From Pseudomonas sp. HR96 (GTDB taxonomy: Bacteria > Pseudomonadota > Gammaproteobacteria > Pseudomonadales > Pseudomonadaceae), in the NCBI RefSeq assembly GCF_034059295.1, contig NZ_CP139141.1:1657001-1721000 (forward strand): a stretch of DNA of 64,000 bases, in the 5' to 3' direction. The notes under the pieces were generated by a model, which saw only the letters and a program-made list of their open reading frames with translations, did no database searches and was not told the origin of the DNA. The position numbers and the translations under genes are program-made. Shown here in pieces: positions 1 to 10,093 of this stretch. How positions within the stretch are numbered: position 1 is the first letter of the stretch; each line of letters begins with the position of its first letter.

Positions 1-2
1 CC

Positions 3-551
3 CGTTTCGCTCGCCACCCTGGCGAAGACATGGCCCGACGCTGGCTGATGCGCAACATCCGCGTGGAGCTCAACCATGCCGACTACTGGGTCAACTGGGC
101 GGCGGCCCATGGCGTCACCCTGGCCGACCTGCAGGCCCAGCAAGTGCCCGCCGAGCTGCACGCGCTGAGCCACTGGTGCTGGCAGAGCTGCACGTCGGAC
201 CCGTTGATCGTGGCCATGGCGGCCACCAACTACGCCATCGAAGGCGTGACTGGCGAATGGGCGGCCGTGGTCTGTTCATCCCCGGCCTATGCCCAGGCGT
301 TCCCGGAAGAGGGCCGCAAGCGCGCCATGAAATGGCTCAACCTGCACGCCCAGTACGATGATGCCCATCCCTGGGAAGCGCTGGAAATCATCTGCACCCT
401 GGCCGGCAACCAGCCCTCGGCAGCGCTGGTGGACGAGCTGCGTCGGGCCATCTGCAAGAGCTACGACTTCATGTACCTGTTCCTCGAACGCTGCCTGCAG
501 AACCGCCGCGATGCAGCAGGGCACGCGCGCCGCGCCACGGTCTGCTCCTGA
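3..551 (+). CDS. TenA/PqqC-like family protein, 5' end outside the window
   Basis: The frame is open from base 3 with no stop, so the gene starts upstream and only its C-terminal part is seen. The visible protein is all-helical and rich in Trp, His and Tyr (for example HADYWVNWAA near the start and SHWCWQSCTSD further on). This fits the haem-oxygenase-like fold of the TenA/THI-4/PqqC group. Members are thiaminases, PQQ synthase or enzymes of unknown reaction, and the exact activity cannot be told here. The methionine at base 30 is probably internal, because the residues before it continue the same helix. The gene converges on yciK with a 6-base gap. By recall, a TenA-like gene lies beside yciK-mupP-ubiG in Pseudomonas. 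Confidence 0.7.
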   Translation, partial: RFARHPGEDMARRWLMRNIRVELNHADYWVNWAAAHGVTLADLQAQQVPAELHALSHWCWQSCTSDPLIVAMAATNYAIEGVTGEWAAVVCSSPAYAQAFPEEGRKRAMKWLNLHAQYDDAHPWEALEIICTLAGNQPSAALVDELRRAICKSYDFMYLFLERCLQNRRDAAGHARRATVCS

Positions 552-557
552 CGCCGG

Positions 558-1295
558 CTACTGGGCGTCAAGGGCCTGGCCGTTGACGCCCTGGCTGGCG
601 GGCCCCAGCAGGTAGAGATAGACCGGCATGATGTCCGCAGGCAGCGGGTTGCGTGTCGGGTTCTCGTCGGGATAGGCCAAGGCGCGCATGTCGGTGCGCG
701 TTGCGCCCGGGTTGACGCTGTTGGCCCGGGCCCGGCTGCCTTGCAATTCGTCGGCAAGCGTCTGCATCAAGCCTTCGGTGGCGAATTTCGACACGGCATA
801 GGCGCCCCATTCGGCGCGGCCCTTGCGCCCGACGCTGCTGGAGGTGAACACCACCGAGCCATCCGTGGCTTGCTTGACCAGGCCCAGCAGGGCACTGGTG
901 AGCATGAAGGTGGCGTTGACATTGACGTGCATGACCTGGACGAACTGCTCGCCAGCGATCTGCTCCAGCGTGGTTCTTGGGCCGATGATCGAGGCGTTGT
1001 GCAGCAGGCCGTCGAGGCGGCCGAACTGCACCTGCAAACGATCGGCAAGCGCCTGGTAATGCGCGGGTTCGGCGCTTTCCAGGTCGAAGGCGATGACCGT
1101 GGGCGTTGCGTAGCCGGCGCTCACGATCTGCTGGCTGACGGCGATCAGGTTGGCTTCGGTCTTGCCCAGCAGGATCACTTGCGCGCCGTGGGCAGCGCAG
1201 CTCAGCGCCGCAGCAGCGCCGATGCCGCGACCGGCACCGGTAATGAGGATGATGCGGCCCTGGAGCAGGTCGGGTGGGGCGGTATAGTCGTACAT
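558..1295 (-). CDS. yciK: YciK-type short-chain dehydrogenase/reductase
   Basis: This is a 245-residue cytoplasmic SDR starting MYDYTAPPDLLQG. The nucleotide-binding motif TGAGRGIG lies near residues 19-26, an NAS-type motif (HNASIIGP) lies near 95, and the catalytic Ser and YAVSK tetrad follow. The length matches YciK of gamma-proteobacteria, whose substrate is not firmly known. A longer open frame runs upstream but overlaps the whole of mupP in another frame, so the ATG at 1295 is preferred. It lies 2 bases after the mupP stop and is the last gene of the mtaD-ubiG-mupP-yciK run, so it is probably translated with mupP. Confidence 0.85.
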   Translation of the reverse strand: MYDYTAPPDLLQGRIILITGAGRGIGAAAALSCAAHGAQVILLGKTEANLIAVSQQIVSAGYATPTVIAFDLESAEPAHYQALADRLQVQFGRLDGLLHNASIIGPRTTLEQIAGEQFVQVMHVNVNATFMLTSALLGLVKQATDGSVVFTSSSVGRKGRAEWGAYAVSKFATEGLMQTLADELQGSRARANSVNPGATRTDMRALAYPDENPTRNPLPADIMPVYLYLLGPASQGVNGQALDAQ

Positions 1296-1297
1296 GC

Positions 1298-1975
1298 TCA
1301 GCACCCACACAATGCCTGGTCCAGCACCCGGCGCAGGTCCAGGGGATGGTCGACCACCACGTCGGCGCCCCAGTGGCTGGGGTTGTCGTGGGGGTGGATG
1401 TAGCCATAGCGCACGGCGGCGGTGCGGGTGCCGGCGTCGCGGCCCGATTCGATATCGCGCAGGTCGTCGCCGACGAACAGCACGCTGGCCGGGTCCAGGT
1501 CGAGCATCTTGCACGCCAGAATCAATGGCTCCGGGTGCGGCTTGCTGTGGGTGACGTGGTCCGGGCAGATCAACAGCGCCGAGCGTTCGGCCAGACCCAG
1601 CTGCTGCATGATCGGCTCGGCGAAGCGCACCGGCTTGTTGGTGACCACGCCCCACAGCAGGTTGGCCTTCTCGATGTCCACCAGCAGCTCGGCCATGCCT
1701 TCGTACAGGTGGCTGTGCACTGCGCAGCCCGCCTGGTAGCGCTCGAGGAACTCCAGGCGCAGGGCTTCGAATTGCGGCGCTTCGGGGGACAGGGCGAAGG
1801 TCGCGGCGACCATTGCCCTGGCGCCACCGGAGACCACGTCGCGAATCAGTTGCGGGTCGATGGCCGGCAGGCCACGCTCGGCGAGCATGGCCTGGCAGAT
1901 GGCGATGAAATCCGGCGCGGTGTCGAGCAGCGTGCCGTCCATGTCGAACAATACTGCGCGCAGTCGCATGGTCAT
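1298..1975 (-). CDS. mupP: N-acetylmuramic acid 6-phosphate phosphatase (HAD family)
   Basis: A 225-residue HAD hydrolase. Motif I is DMDGTLLD (Asp11 nucleophile, Asp13 acid/base), the helical cap follows, then KPHPEP (motif III Lys) and VGDDLRDI (motif IV). It was historically annotated as phosphoglycolate phosphatase (gph). In Pseudomonas the gene beside ubiG was shown to be MupP, which dephosphorylates MurNAc-6-P in peptidoglycan recycling and affects fosfomycin tolerance. I assign it by context and sequence resemblance. The start ATG overlaps the ubiG stop as ATGA, typical of translational coupling. A second in-frame ATG lies two codons downstream. Confidence 0.85.
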   Translation of the reverse strand: MTMRLRAVLFDMDGTLLDTAPDFIAICQAMLAERGLPAIDPQLIRDVVSGGARAMVAATFALSPEAPQFEALRLEFLERYQAGCAVHSHLYEGMAELLVDIEKANLLWGVVTNKPVRFAEPIMQQLGLAERSALLICPDHVTHSKPHPEPLILACKMLDLDPASVLFVGDDLRDIESGRDAGTRTAAVRYGYIHPHDNPSHWGADVVVDHPLDLRRVLDQALCGC

Positions 1976-2670
1976 TCCCCGCGTACGGTCTGGATCATGT
2001 AGTTGACGTCGACATCGGTGGCCAGCTTGTAGTGCTTGGTCAGCGGGTTGTAGGTCAGGCCGATGATGTCCTTGACCGCAAGCCCGGCGTCGCGGCTCCA
2101 GGCGCCGAGCTCGGAGGGACGGATGAATTTCTTGAAATCATGGGTGCCGCGTGGCAGCAGGTTCATGATGTATTCGGCGCCGATGATTGCGAACAGGTAG
2201 GCCTTGGGGTTGCGGTTGATGGTCGAGAAGAACACCTGGCCGCCCGGCTTGACCATGCGCTGGCAGGCGCGGATCACCGACGAAGGGTCCGGCACGTGTT
2301 CAAGCATTTCCAGGCAGGTGACCACGTCGAACTGCTCGGGCATTTCCTCGGCCAGGGCTTCGGCGGTGATCTGCCGATATTCCACCTGCACCCCGGATTC
2401 CAGCTGATGCAGGCGGGCCACCGACAACGGCGCCTCGCCCATGTCGATGCCGGTCACCGTGGCGCCGCGCAAAGCCATGGCCTCGCTGAGAATGCCGCCG
2501 CCGCAGCCGACGTCCAGGACTTTCTTGCCGGCCAGCGAAACCCGCTCGTCGATCCAGTTGACCCGCAGCGGGTTGATCTCGTGCAGGGGCTTGAACTCGC
2601 TTTCGCGGTCCCACCAGCGGTGCGCCAGGGCTTCGAATTTGGCGATTTCGGCGTGGTCGACGTTACTCAT
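1972..2670 (-). CDS. ubiG: Ubiquinone biosynthesis O-methyltransferase
   Basis: A 232-residue class I SAM-dependent methyltransferase. Motif I is [15 protein letters not shown] (residues about 52-66) and a conserved [11 protein letters not shown] segment lies near 120. The length and the opening [21 protein letters not shown] are typical of UbiG, which performs both O-methylation steps of ubiquinone synthesis on the membrane-associated Ubi complex. It lies 44 bases after the deaminase gene and overlaps mupP by 4 bases, so it is probably cotranscribed with both. Confidence 0.95.
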   Translation of the reverse strand: MSNVDHAEIAKFEALAHRWWDRESEFKPLHEINPLRVNWIDERVSLAGKKVLDVGCGGGILSEAMALRGATVTGIDMGEAPLSVARLHQLESGVQVEYRQITAEALAEEMPEQFDVVTCLEMLEHVPDPSSVIRACQRMVKPGGQVFFSTINRNPKAYLFAIIGAEYIMNLLPRGTHDFKKFIRPSELGAWSRDAGLAVKDIIGLTYNPLTKHYKLATDVDVNYMIQTVRGE

Positions 2671-2714
2671 GGACAGATTCCTCGAACTTCAAGATTCTTC
2701 AACTAATTGGGTAA

Positions 2715-4055
2715 TCAGGTCGCCTTGTGCGCTGCGGCGGCGATTTTCGCGCCCCACTCGCAGGCGGTGGCGTGCAGCTGCGCAGCATCCATGCGGGTCA
2801 GGCGGCGGTCGTCGAGCAGCTGTTTACCAGCAACCCAGACGTGGCGCACGCAGTCGCGGTTGCTGGCATAGATCAATTGCGAGACCGGCTCGTAGACCGG
2901 TTGCTGAGCCAGGCCCGAGAGATCGAAGGCGGTCAGGTCGGCGGCCTTGCCCAGCTCCAGCGAGCCGATCTCGTCTTCCAGGCCCAGGGCGCGGGCGCCG
3001 TTGAGGGTGGCCATGCGCAGGGCGCGGTGGGCATCCAGGGCGCTGGCCGAACCGGCCACAGCCTTGGCCAGCAGCGCGGCGGTGCGGGTCTCGCCGAGCA
3101 GGTCGAGATCGTTGTTGCTGGCCGCGCCGTCGGTGCCGATGGCGACGTTGACCCCGGCCTGCCACAGGCGCTCCACCGGGCAGAAGCCGCTGGCCAGCTT
3201 GAGGTTGGACTCGGGGCAGTGCAGCACGCTGGTGTTGGTTTCCACCAGCATGGCGAGGTCGGCGTCGTTGATCTGGGTCATGTGCACGGCCTGGAAACGC
3301 GGGCCCAGCAGGCCCAGGCGGTAGAGGCGGGCGAGCGGGCGTTCGCCCAGCTGCTCCAGCGATTGCTGCACCTCGTAGGCGGTCTCGTGGACGTGCATGT
3401 GCACGGCCGCGTCGAGTTCGTCGACCAGCACGCGGATCTTCTCCAGGTTCTCGTCGCTGACGGTGTAGGGCGCATGGGGGCCAAAGGCGATGCTGATGCG
3501 CGGGTGGTGCTTGAGGTCGCTGTACAGCTCGACGCCCTGGTGCAGGGCCTCGTCGGCATCGCGGGCGCCGGGGATGGCGAAGTCCAGCACCGGGATGGTC
3601 AGTTGCGCGCGCATGCCGCTCTCATGCACACGCTCGCTGGCGGTTCGGGGGTAGAAATACATGTCGGAAAAACAGGTGATGCCGCCCAGCAGCTGCTCGG
3701 CGATGGCCAGGTCGGTACCGTCGCGCACGAAGTCTTCGCTGACCCAGCGCGCCTCGGCCGGCCAGATGTGCTGCTCCAGCCAGGTCATCAGTGGCAGGTC
3801 GTCGGCCAGCCCGCGGAACAGGGTCATGGCGGCGTGGCCGTGGCTGTTCACCAGTCCCGGGGCCAGCAGCATGCCGGGCAGCTCGCGGGTTTCGCCAGCC
3901 TCGAGGCGCAGGGCCTGCTCGCGCGGGCCGATGAATACGATGCGCCCGTCGCGCACGCCCAGGGCGTGTTCCTTGAGCACCACGCCCGCGGGCTCCACCG
4001 GCACCAGCCAGGTGGGCAGCAGCAACAGGTCGAGCGGGGCGTGGTGCTTGGGCAT
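2715..4055 (-). CDS. mtaD: TRZ/ATZ amidohydrolase, 5'-methylthioadenosine deaminase
   Basis: A 446-residue metal-dependent amidohydrolase. The zinc ligands sit in [10 protein letters not shown] (His72, His74), with the later [10 protein letters not shown] histidine and the [13 protein letters not shown] aspartate. The P. aeruginosa protein with this context (PA3170) was characterised as MTA deaminase, giving methylthioinosine for salvage. The divergent neighbour is mtnA, which acts later on methylthioribose-1-phosphate, so the pairing fits. The gene starts 116 bases from mtnA across a shared promoter region and probably leads the mtaD-ubiG-mupP-yciK transcript. S-adenosylhomocysteine deaminase activity is an alternative within this family. 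Confidence 0.8.
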   Translation of the reverse strand: MPKHHAPLDLLLLPTWLVPVEPAGVVLKEHALGVRDGRIVFIGPREQALRLEAGETRELPGMLLAPGLVNSHGHAAMTLFRGLADDLPLMTWLEQHIWPAEARWVSEDFVRDGTDLAIAEQLLGGITCFSDMYFYPRTASERVHESGMRAQLTIPVLDFAIPGARDADEALHQGVELYSDLKHHPRISIAFGPHAPYTVSDENLEKIRVLVDELDAAVHMHVHETAYEVQQSLEQLGERPLARLYRLGLLGPRFQAVHMTQINDADLAMLVETNTSVLHCPESNLKLASGFCPVERLWQAGVNVAIGTDGAASNNDLDLLGETRTAALLAKAVAGSASALDAHRALRMATLNGARALGLEDEIGSLELGKAADLTAFDLSGLAQQPVYEPVSQLIYASNRDCVRHVWVAGKQLLDDRRLTRMDAAQLHATACEWGAKIAAAAHKAT

Positions 4056-4133
4056 GAAGGCAATCCAGTGCTTTTTTCGGGCAATCGAGGGATAGTGGCG
4101 AAGTATACCCGAGCGTCCATGCCGGGGGATCGC

Positions 4134-4139
4134 TATAAT
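4134..4139 (+). promoter_or_regulatory. Probable -10 box of mtnA
   Basis: A consensus TATAAT lies 33 bases before the mtnA ATG in the mtaD/mtnA divergent gap. The -35 region is poor, so only the -10 is called. Confidence 0.45.
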
Positions 4140-4171
4140 CGACCGCTTTTGATCTGAGCACGGGGTGTGTC

Positions 4172-5248
4172 ATGCGCGATCGACTATTGGCTGCAGAGAA
4201 AGTTAAAGCCATCGATTGGCGGGAAGATGCCTTGTACCTGCTCGACCAGCGCAGCCTGCCGTTCGAGGCCAACTGGGTCGCTTGCCTGAGCGCCGCCAGC
4301 GTTGCCCAGGCCATCCGTACCATGGTCGTGCGCGGTGCGCCGGCCATCGGCATCAGCGCCGCCTACGCCCTGGTGCTCGGCGCCCGCGAGCACCTGGCCG
4401 CCGGCGTCGACTGGCGCGCGGCGCTGGAAGCCGACTTCACCCTGCTGGCACAGTCGCGGCCGACCGCACCGAACCTGCTCTGGGCCCTGCAACGCATGCG
4501 CGAGCGCGCCGCCCGGGTCAAGCGCGGCGACGATCCGCTGCCCGCGCTGGAAGCCGAGGCCCGGGCCATTCACGAAAGCGACCGCGAAGCCAACCTGACC
4601 ATGGCGCAGCTGGGCGTGGACCTGATCCGCAAGCAGCAGGGCAATGCCCAGACCATCCTCACCCACTGCCACACCGGCGCGCTGGCGACCGGCGGTTTCG
4701 GCACGGCGCTGGGGGTGATTCGCGGCGCGTTTCTCGAAGGCATGGTCGAGCGGGTCTACACCGGCGAGACCCGGCCCTGGCTGCAGGGCGCGCGGCTGAC
4801 CGCCTGGGAGCTGGCCCACGAGGGCATCCCGGTGACCTTGAGCACCGACTCGGCGGCCGCGCACATCCTCAAGACCAAGGGCATCACCTGGGTCATCGTT
4901 GGCGCCGACCGCATCTGCGCCAATGGCGATGTGATCAACAAGATCGGCACCTACCAGATGGCCGTGGCCGCCATGCACCATGGCGTGCGCTTCATGGTGG
5001 TGGCGGCCAGTTCGGTGATCGACATGAGCGTGCCCACCGGCGACGAGCTGCCGATCGAGGAGCGCGATGCCAGCGAGCTGCTGGAGATCGGCGGGCGGCG
5101 CATCGAGGCCGACGTCAGCGCCTACAACCCGGTGTTCGACGTGACCCCTTCGGACCTGATCGATGTGATCGTGACCGAGAAAGGCGCGGTGGAGCGGCCC
5201 GATGCGGCCAAGCTGGCCCAGCTGATGTGTCGCAAGCGGTTGCACTGA
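4172..5248 (+). CDS. mtnA: Methylthioribose-1-phosphate isomerase
   Basis: A 358-residue member of the MtnA/eIF2B-like family. It converts 5-methylthioribose-1-phosphate to methylthioribulose-1-phosphate in methionine salvage. The RGAPAIG phosphate-binding segment is near residues 54-60. The catalytic cysteine is Cys166 ([12 protein letters not shown]) and the catalytic aspartate is Asp246 ([10 protein letters not shown]); this 80-residue spacing equals that of the B. subtilis pair Cys160/Asp240. In Pseudomonas genomes I recall, mtnA is followed by gyrA; here it is followed by a REP hairpin and an unrelated convergent gene. Confidence 0.95.
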   Translation: MRDRLLAAEKVKAIDWREDALYLLDQRSLPFEANWVACLSAASVAQAIRTMVVRGAPAIGISAAYALVLGAREHLAAGVDWRAALEADFTLLAQSRPTAPNLLWALQRMRERAARVKRGDDPLPALEAEARAIHESDREANLTMAQLGVDLIRKQQGNAQTILTHCHTGALATGGFGTALGVIRGAFLEGMVERVYTGETRPWLQGARLTAWELAHEGIPVTLSTDSAAAHILKTKGITWVIVGADRICANGDVINKIGTYQMAVAAMHHGVRFMVVAASSVIDMSVPTGDELPIEERDASELLEIGGRRIEADVSAYNPVFDVTPSDLIDVIVTEKGAVERPDAAKLAQLMCRKRLH

Positions 5249-5259
5249 TGCAAAAAGCT

Positions 5260-5310
5260 CGGGGGCTCTGCCCCCTCCCACGGTCGATGTGGGAGGGGGC
5301 AGAGCCCCCG
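5260..5310. repeat. REP-type inverted repeat
   Basis: Two perfect 22-base arms (5260-5281 and 5289-5310) face each other across a 7-base loop between the convergent ends of mtnA and ribH. The GC-rich core (CGGGGGCTCTGCCCCCTCCC) recurs near 22.5, 51.5 and 60.3 kb, so this is a dispersed repetitive extragenic palindrome. It may also stop transcription from both sides. Confidence 0.8.
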
Positions 5311-5336
5311 AGAGGCCGTCAGGCCGGTCCGATCAT

Positions 5337-5843
5337 TCAGACCGCCACTTTGTGCGGCTGCTGCAGGCGGCGTAGGGTGCGCACCTTGTGCAGGGTGTCC
5401 ACGCAGGTTTTCGCCGCTTCTTCGCCCTTGTGTACGAAGTGCTTGAAGAACAGGTCGTGGTGGTATTCGCCGTCATGGAAATGGTGCGGGGTCAGTACCA
5501 CCGAGAACACCGGTACCAGGGTCTCCAGCTGCACTTGCATCAGCGCGCTGACCACCGACTGGGCGACGAACTCGTGACGGTAGATACCGCCGTCCACCAC
5601 CAGCGCGGCGCCGACGATGCCGGCATAGCGGCCCGACTGCGCCAGCAGCTTGGCGTGCAGGGGAATTTCAAAGGCGCCGCCAACCTCGAAGAAATCGATG
5701 TCGCTTTCCTGATAGCCCAGGCGTGCCATCTCTTCGGTAAAACCTTTGCGGCTCTGATCGACAATATCCTTGTGCCAGCTGGCCTGGATGAAGGCGACGC
5801 GCTCGGTGGAGTGGCTTTTGCTATCGATTGCGGTGGGTTGCAT
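5337..5843 (-). CDS. ribH2: 6,7-dimethyl-8-ribityllumazine synthase, type II
   Basis: A 168-residue lumazine synthase-fold protein that would condense the aminouracil and butanone phosphate intermediates of riboflavin synthesis. The segments FEVGGAFEIPLHAKLLAQSG and GAALVVDGGIYRHEFVA match the substrate pocket, and VVLTPHHFHD carries the catalytic His region. The absence of the usual GxVIRGxTxH segment and the His-rich end resemble the type II enzymes (RibH2) of Brucella and rhizobia. The start has AGGAG 8-9 bases upstream and the gene sits alone behind an FMN riboswitch. No other rib gene is nearby, so it may be a second, flavin-responsive copy. Confidence 0.85.
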   Translation of the reverse strand: MQPTAIDSKSHSTERVAFIQASWHKDIVDQSRKGFTEEMARLGYQESDIDFFEVGGAFEIPLHAKLLAQSGRYAGIVGAALVVDGGIYRHEFVAQSVVSALMQVQLETLVPVFSVVLTPHHFHDGEYHHDLFFKHFVHKGEEAAKTCVDTLHKVRTLRRLQQPHKVAV

Positions 5844-5946
5844 CTACGTTGACTCCTGTTTGTGTGAAAAACAGGGCAGTGGATCGAATGGGATTCAAGG
5901 GTACGCAGCCGTGCTCGCACGCTGGACGGCCCCTGTGTGCCAATCC

Positions 5947-6100
5947 CGTTCTCTCTTCATCCGGACTATGACCGTCGGCCCTGGAATCACACCAGGTCTG
6001 CTGACCCCGCCAGGCCGGGAAGGCCCTGCAGGCGCTCGCGGGCTAGACGCATTGCGCGCCATTACCGCCGGTGGGGAATTGCGCCCCGCCCTGAGAACGT
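5947..6100 (-). promoter_or_regulatory. FMN riboswitch (RFN element) upstream of ribH2
   Basis: Read on the minus strand, this contains the conserved RFN blocks in order: TTCTCAGGGCGGGG, ATTCCCCACCGGCGGTA, AGCCCGCGAGCG, a variable stem, CAGACCTGGTGTGATTCCAG, GCCGACGGT and AGTCCGGATGAAGAGAGAA. It ends about 100 bases before the ribH2 ATG. FMN binding would lower expression of the gene, probably at translation initiation. A further hairpin with a T-run (GCCACC/GGTGGC, 6103-6131) lies at the 5' side of the leader. Confidence 0.95.
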
Positions 6101-6251
6101 TTGCCACCCATTGTGGTGGCGCGGTTTTTTTAACACATTTTTTTACAGCGTGCACGGTGTACCGCTCTGAATCTGGCATTCCCAACGCCTCGCGGCTTCA
6201 TTAAGGTGGAGCATCCAGGGAAAACCATCACTCGCCGGAGGCTGTTTCAGG

Positions 6252-7262
6252 ATGAGCGTCATCGATTTGCGCAGCGACACCGTGACTCAACCCACGCCCG
6301 CCATGCTGGAAGTCATGGCACGGGCCCCCACCGGTGACGATGTCTACGGCGAAGACCCGACCGTCAACCGGCTGGAGGCCAGCCTGGCCGAACGCCTGGG
6401 GTTCGCCCGGGGCCTGTTCGTGCCCAGCGGCACCATGAGCAACTTGCTGGGCTTGATGGCCCACTGCGCGCGCGGCGAGGAGTACATCGTCGGCCAGCAG
6501 GCCCACACCTATAAATATGAAGGCGGTGGCGCTGCGGTGCTTGGCTCGATCCAGCCGCAACCGCTGGAGGTGCAGGCCGACGGGTCGCTGGACCTGGCCC
6601 AGGTGGTGGCTGCGATCAAGCCCGACGATTTCCATTTTGCCCGCACCCGCCTGCTGGCCCTGGAAAACACCATGCAAGGCAAGGTGCTGCCGCTGGGCTA
6701 TCTGGCCCAGGCGCGCCAGGTCACCCGCGAGCATGGCCTGGCCCTGCACCTGGACGGCGCGCGCCTCTACAACGCCGCCGTCAAGCTGGGGGTGGATCCG
6801 GGCGAGATCACCCGCCACTTCGACTCGGTCTCGGTGTGCCTCTCCAAAGGCCTCGGCGCCCCGGTCGGCTCGGTGCTGTGTGGCAGCGCCGAGTTGATCG
6901 GCCGCGCCCGGCGCCTGCGCAAGATGGTCGGCGGTGGCATGCGCCAGGCCGGGATCCTCGCTGCTGCCGGCTTGCATGCGCTGGATCACCACGTCCAGCG
7001 CCTGGCCGACGACCATGCCAATGCCCAGTGGCTGGCGGCGCAGCTGGCCGGGCTCGGTTATGGGGTGGAGCCGGTGCAGACCAACATGGTCTACGTCGAC
7101 CTCGGGCGGCACTCGGCGGCCTTGCAGGCCTTCGCTGGCGAGCGCGGCCTCAAGCTCACGGCCGCGCCGCGGCTGCGCCTGGTGACCCATCTGGACGTCT
7201 CGCGGTCACAGCTTGAACAGGTGGTGGCGATCTTTGCCGGGTTTCGCAGCCAGATTGATTGA
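6252..7262 (+). CDS. ltaE: Low-specificity L-threonine aldolase
   Basis: A 336-residue PLP enzyme of fold type I that cleaves L-threonine and L-allo-threonine to glycine and acetaldehyde. It opens with the family signature [19 protein letters not shown]. It carries the aspartate in [10 protein letters not shown] and the PLP lysine Lys199 in [12 protein letters not shown]. The length matches E. coli LtaE. A GGAG-containing ribosome site precedes the ATG. It is followed by alaS after a short gap with a separate -10 box, so it need not be cotranscribed. Confidence 0.92.
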   Translation: MSVIDLRSDTVTQPTPAMLEVMARAPTGDDVYGEDPTVNRLEASLAERLGFARGLFVPSGTMSNLLGLMAHCARGEEYIVGQQAHTYKYEGGGAAVLGSIQPQPLEVQADGSLDLAQVVAAIKPDDFHFARTRLLALENTMQGKVLPLGYLAQARQVTREHGLALHLDGARLYNAAVKLGVDPGEITRHFDSVSVCLSKGLGAPVGSVLCGSAELIGRARRLRKMVGGGMRQAGILAAAGLHALDHHVQRLADDHANAQWLAAQLAGLGYGVEPVQTNMVYVDLGRHSAALQAFAGERGLKLTAAPRLRLVTHLDVSRSQLEQVVAIFAGFRSQID

Positions 7263-7303
7263 CCTAACCTCATAAACTCACTGCACCCTTGGCCTTTGGC
7301 CTA

Positions 7304-7309
7304 TATAAT
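7304..7309 (+). promoter_or_regulatory. Probable -10 box of alaS
   Basis: TATAAT followed by a GC-rich discriminator lies 60 bases before the alaS start, an arrangement common at stable-RNA and translation genes. No good -35 box is visible. Confidence 0.45.
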
Positions 7310-7369
7310 GCGGCCCTTTGCGAGTTGCTTTTGCACTTGCGTCCGGCCGCAGTTTCCGTGGAAGAACCT

Positions 7370-9994
7370 ATGAAAAGCGCAGAAATCCGTGAAGCGTTCC
7401 TTCGCTTCTTCGAAGAGCAGGGCCACACCCGTGTCGCCTCCAGCTCTCTGATCCCGGGCAACGACCCGACCCTGCTGTTCACCAACGCGGGGATGAACCA
7501 GTTCAAGGACTGCTTCCTTGGTCAGGAAAAACGCGCCTACACCCGCGCGGTCAGCAGCCAGAAGTGCGTTCGCGCCGGCGGCAAGCACAACGACCTGGAA
7601 AACGTCGGCTATACCGCGCGGCACCACACGTTCTTCGAGATGCTCGGCAACTTCAGCTTCGGTGACTACTTCAAGCGCGACGCCATCACCTATGCCTGGA
7701 CCTTCCTGACCTCGGACCAGTGGCTGAACCTGCCCAAGGAAAAACTCTGGGTCACGGTCTACGCCACTGACGACGAAGCCTATGACATCTGGACCAAGGA
7801 GATCGGCGTACCGGCCGAGCGTATGGTGCGCATCGGCGACAACAAGGGTGCGCCGTACGCCTCCGACAACTTCTGGACCATGGGCGACACCGGCCCTTGC
7901 GGCCCGTGCACCGAGATCTTCTACGACCACGGCGCCGACATCTGGGGCGGCCCACCCGGCTCGGCGGAAGAGGACGGCGACCGCTATATCGAGATCTGGA
8001 ACAACGTCTTCATGCAGTTCAACCGCACAGCCGACGGCGTGCTGCACCCCCTGCCAGCGCCGTCGGTGGACACCGGCATGGGCCTGGAGCGGGTCAGCGC
8101 GGTGCTGCAGCACGTGCACTCGAACTACGAGATCGACCTGTTCCAGAGCCTGCTGGCCGCCTCGGCCCAAGCCATCGGCTGCGCCAACGAAGAGCAGCCG
8201 TCGCTCAAGGTGGTGGCCGACCACATTCGGTCCACCGGTTTCCTGATCGCCGATGGCGTGCTGCCGTCCAACGAAGGCCGTGGCTACGTGCTGCGCCGCA
8301 TCATTCGTCGCGCCTGCCGCCATGGCAACAAGCTGGGCGCCAAGGGCAGCTTCTTCTACCAGATCGTCGCCGCGCTGGTGGCCGAGATGGGCGAAGCCTT
8401 CCCTGAGCTGAAGAATCAGCAGGCGCACATCGAGCGCGTGCTCAAGGCCGAGGAAGAACAATTCGCCAAGACCTTGGAGCAGGGCCTGAAAATCCTCGAG
8501 CAGGATCTGGCCGAGCTCAAGGGCTCGGTGGTGCCGGGCGACGTGGTGTTCAAGCTGTACGACACCTACGGCTTCCCCATGGACCTGACCGGCGACATCG
8601 CCCGTGAACGCGGCCTGACCCTCGACGAGGCCGGTTTCGAGCGCGAGATGGACGCCCAGCGCGAGCGCGCCCGTTCGGCCAGCTCGTTCGGCCTGGACTA
8701 CAACAGCCTGATCAAGGTCGACGAACCGACCCTGTTCAGCGGCTACGAAAACACCCACGGCAACGCCAAGGTCATCGCCCTCTATAAAGAAGGCGTGGCC
8801 GTGGACGTATTGAAGGAAGGCGAGGAGGGCGTGGTCATCCTCGACCAGACGCCGTTCTACGGCGAGTCCGGCGGCCAGGTTGGCGACCGCGGCTACCTGC
8901 TGGCCGGCGGTTCGCGCTTCGACGTGCGCGACACCACCAAGACCTCCGGGGCCTTCCTGCACCACGGCGTGGCCGCGCTCAGCGACCTGCGCGTGGGCAG
9001 CGAAGTGACCGCCCACGTCGATGCCAGCAAACAGAAATCCACGGCGCTGAACCACTCGGCCACGCACCTGCTGCACGCCGCCTTGCGCCAGGTGCTGGGC
9101 GACCACGTGCAACAGAAAGGCTCGTTGGTGGACAGCCAGCGCCTGCGCTTTGACTTCAGCCATTTCGAGGCGATCAAGCCCGAGCAGATCAAGGCGCTGG
9201 AAGACATCGTCAACGACGAGATCCGCAAGAACACCCCGGTGCAGACCGAAGAAATGCCGATTGACGAAGCCCGCAAGAAGGGCGCCATGGCGCTGTTCGG
9301 CGAAAAGTACGGCGACCATGTCCGCGTGCTGACCATGGGTGGCGACTTCTCGGTGGAGCTGTGCGGCGGTATCCACGCCAAGCGCACCGGCGACATCGGC
9401 CTGCTCAAGATCACCAGCGAAGGCGGCGTGGCCTCCGGCGTGCGGCGCATCGAGGCGGTCACCGGGGCCAACGCGCTGGCTTACCTGAACGCTGGCGAAG
9501 ATCAGCTCAAGGAAGCCGCGCAACTGGTCAAGGGCAGCCGCGAAAACTTGATCGACAAGCTCTCGGCGGTGCTGGAGCGCAACCGTGCGCTGGAGAAACA
9601 GCTCGAGCAGCTGCAGGCCAAGGCTGCCAGTGCGGCGGGCGATGACCTCAGTGCGGCAGCGGTCGAGGTCATGGGTGTCAAGGTGCTGGCTTCGCGCCTG
9701 GACGGCGTGGACGGCAAGGGCCTGCTGGCGCTGGTCGACCAGTTGAAGAACAAGCTGGGCAACGGCGTGATCCTGCTGGGCGGCGTGCACGAGGAAAAAG
9801 TGGTGCTGGTGGCAGGTGTGACCAAGGAACTGACTGCCCGGCTCAAGGCCGGCGACCTGATGAAACAGGCCGCGGCGGCAGTCGGCGGCAAGGGCGGCGG
9901 TCGCCCGGACATGGCTCAGGGTGGCGGCGTCGATGCTGGCGCTCTGGACGCTGCTCTGGCGCTGACCGTGCCTTTCGTCGAGCAGGGCCTCTGA
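7370..9994 (+). CDS. alaS: Alanyl-tRNA synthetase
   Basis: An 874-residue class II synthetase starting [19 protein letters not shown], the normal start. An open frame upstream adds 27 residues without family support. Motif 2/3 regions such as [17 protein letters not shown] lie in the N-terminal catalytic domain. The editing domain has the zinc-type HxxxH in [12 protein letters not shown] and the later [14 protein letters not shown] glycine-rich C-terminal domain ends near the last residues ([16 protein letters not shown]). The order alaS-lysC-csrA-tRNAs is conserved in Pseudomonas. Confidence 0.98.
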   Translation: MKSAEIREAFLRFFEEQGHTRVASSSLIPGNDPTLLFTNAGMNQFKDCFLGQEKRAYTRAVSSQKCVRAGGKHNDLENVGYTARHHTFFEMLGNFSFGDYFKRDAITYAWTFLTSDQWLNLPKEKLWVTVYATDDEAYDIWTKEIGVPAERMVRIGDNKGAPYASDNFWTMGDTGPCGPCTEIFYDHGADIWGGPPGSAEEDGDRYIEIWNNVFMQFNRTADGVLHPLPAPSVDTGMGLERVSAVLQHVHSNYEIDLFQSLLAASAQAIGCANEEQPSLKVVADHIRSTGFLIADGVLPSNEGRGYVLRRIIRRACRHGNKLGAKGSFFYQIVAALVAEMGEAFPELKNQQAHIERVLKAEEEQFAKTLEQGLKILEQDLAELKGSVVPGDVVFKLYDTYGFPMDLTGDIARERGLTLDEAGFEREMDAQRERARSASSFGLDYNSLIKVDEPTLFSGYENTHGNAKVIALYKEGVAVDVLKEGEEGVVILDQTPFYGESGGQVGDRGYLLAGGSRFDVRDTTKTSGAFLHHGVAALSDLRVGSEVTAHVDASKQKSTALNHSATHLLHAALRQVLGDHVQQKGSLVDSQRLRFDFSHFEAIKPEQIKALEDIVNDEIRKNTPVQTEEMPIDEARKKGAMALFGEKYGDHVRVLTMGGDFSVELCGGIHAKRTGDIGLLKITSEGGVASGVRRIEAVTGANALAYLNAGEDQLKEAAQLVKGSRENLIDKLSAVLERNRALEKQLEQLQAKAASAAGDDLSAAAVEVMGVKVLASRLDGVDGKGLLALVDQLKNKLGNGVILLGGVHEEKVVLVAGVTKELTARLKAGDLMKQAAAAVGGKGGGRPDMAQGGGVDAGALDAALALTVPFVEQGL

Positions 9995-10016
9995 TCCAGC
10001 CGGGCCTGCCTGGCCG

Positions 10017-10044
10017 GGCCTGCCTGTCTAGTAGGCAGGCCTTT
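10017..10044 (+). terminator. Hairpin after alaS / in lysC leader
   Basis: A 9-base stem (GGCCTGCCT/AGGCAGGCC) with a 7-base loop is followed by only a short T-run. It could be a weak terminator of alaS or an attenuating hairpin in front of lysC. Confidence 0.5.
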
Positions 10045-10093
10045 GTGGTTTAACAGTTAATGGGTGCCCATCGCGGGCTGAGGCTGCTTTGAA

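Noticed and set aside
5770..6204. Open frame over the FMN riboswitch
   Set aside because: The DNA is explained by the conserved riboswitch blocks on the other strand, and the peptide has no recognisable content.
7301..9790. 829-residue open frame antisense to alaS
   Set aside because: A shadow of high-GC codon bias over a certain alaS gene, with no start signal or family resemblance.
10017..10093. Lysine riboswitch before lysC
   Set aside because: The leader is under 100 bases and holds only one simple hairpin, too short for the lysine aptamer.
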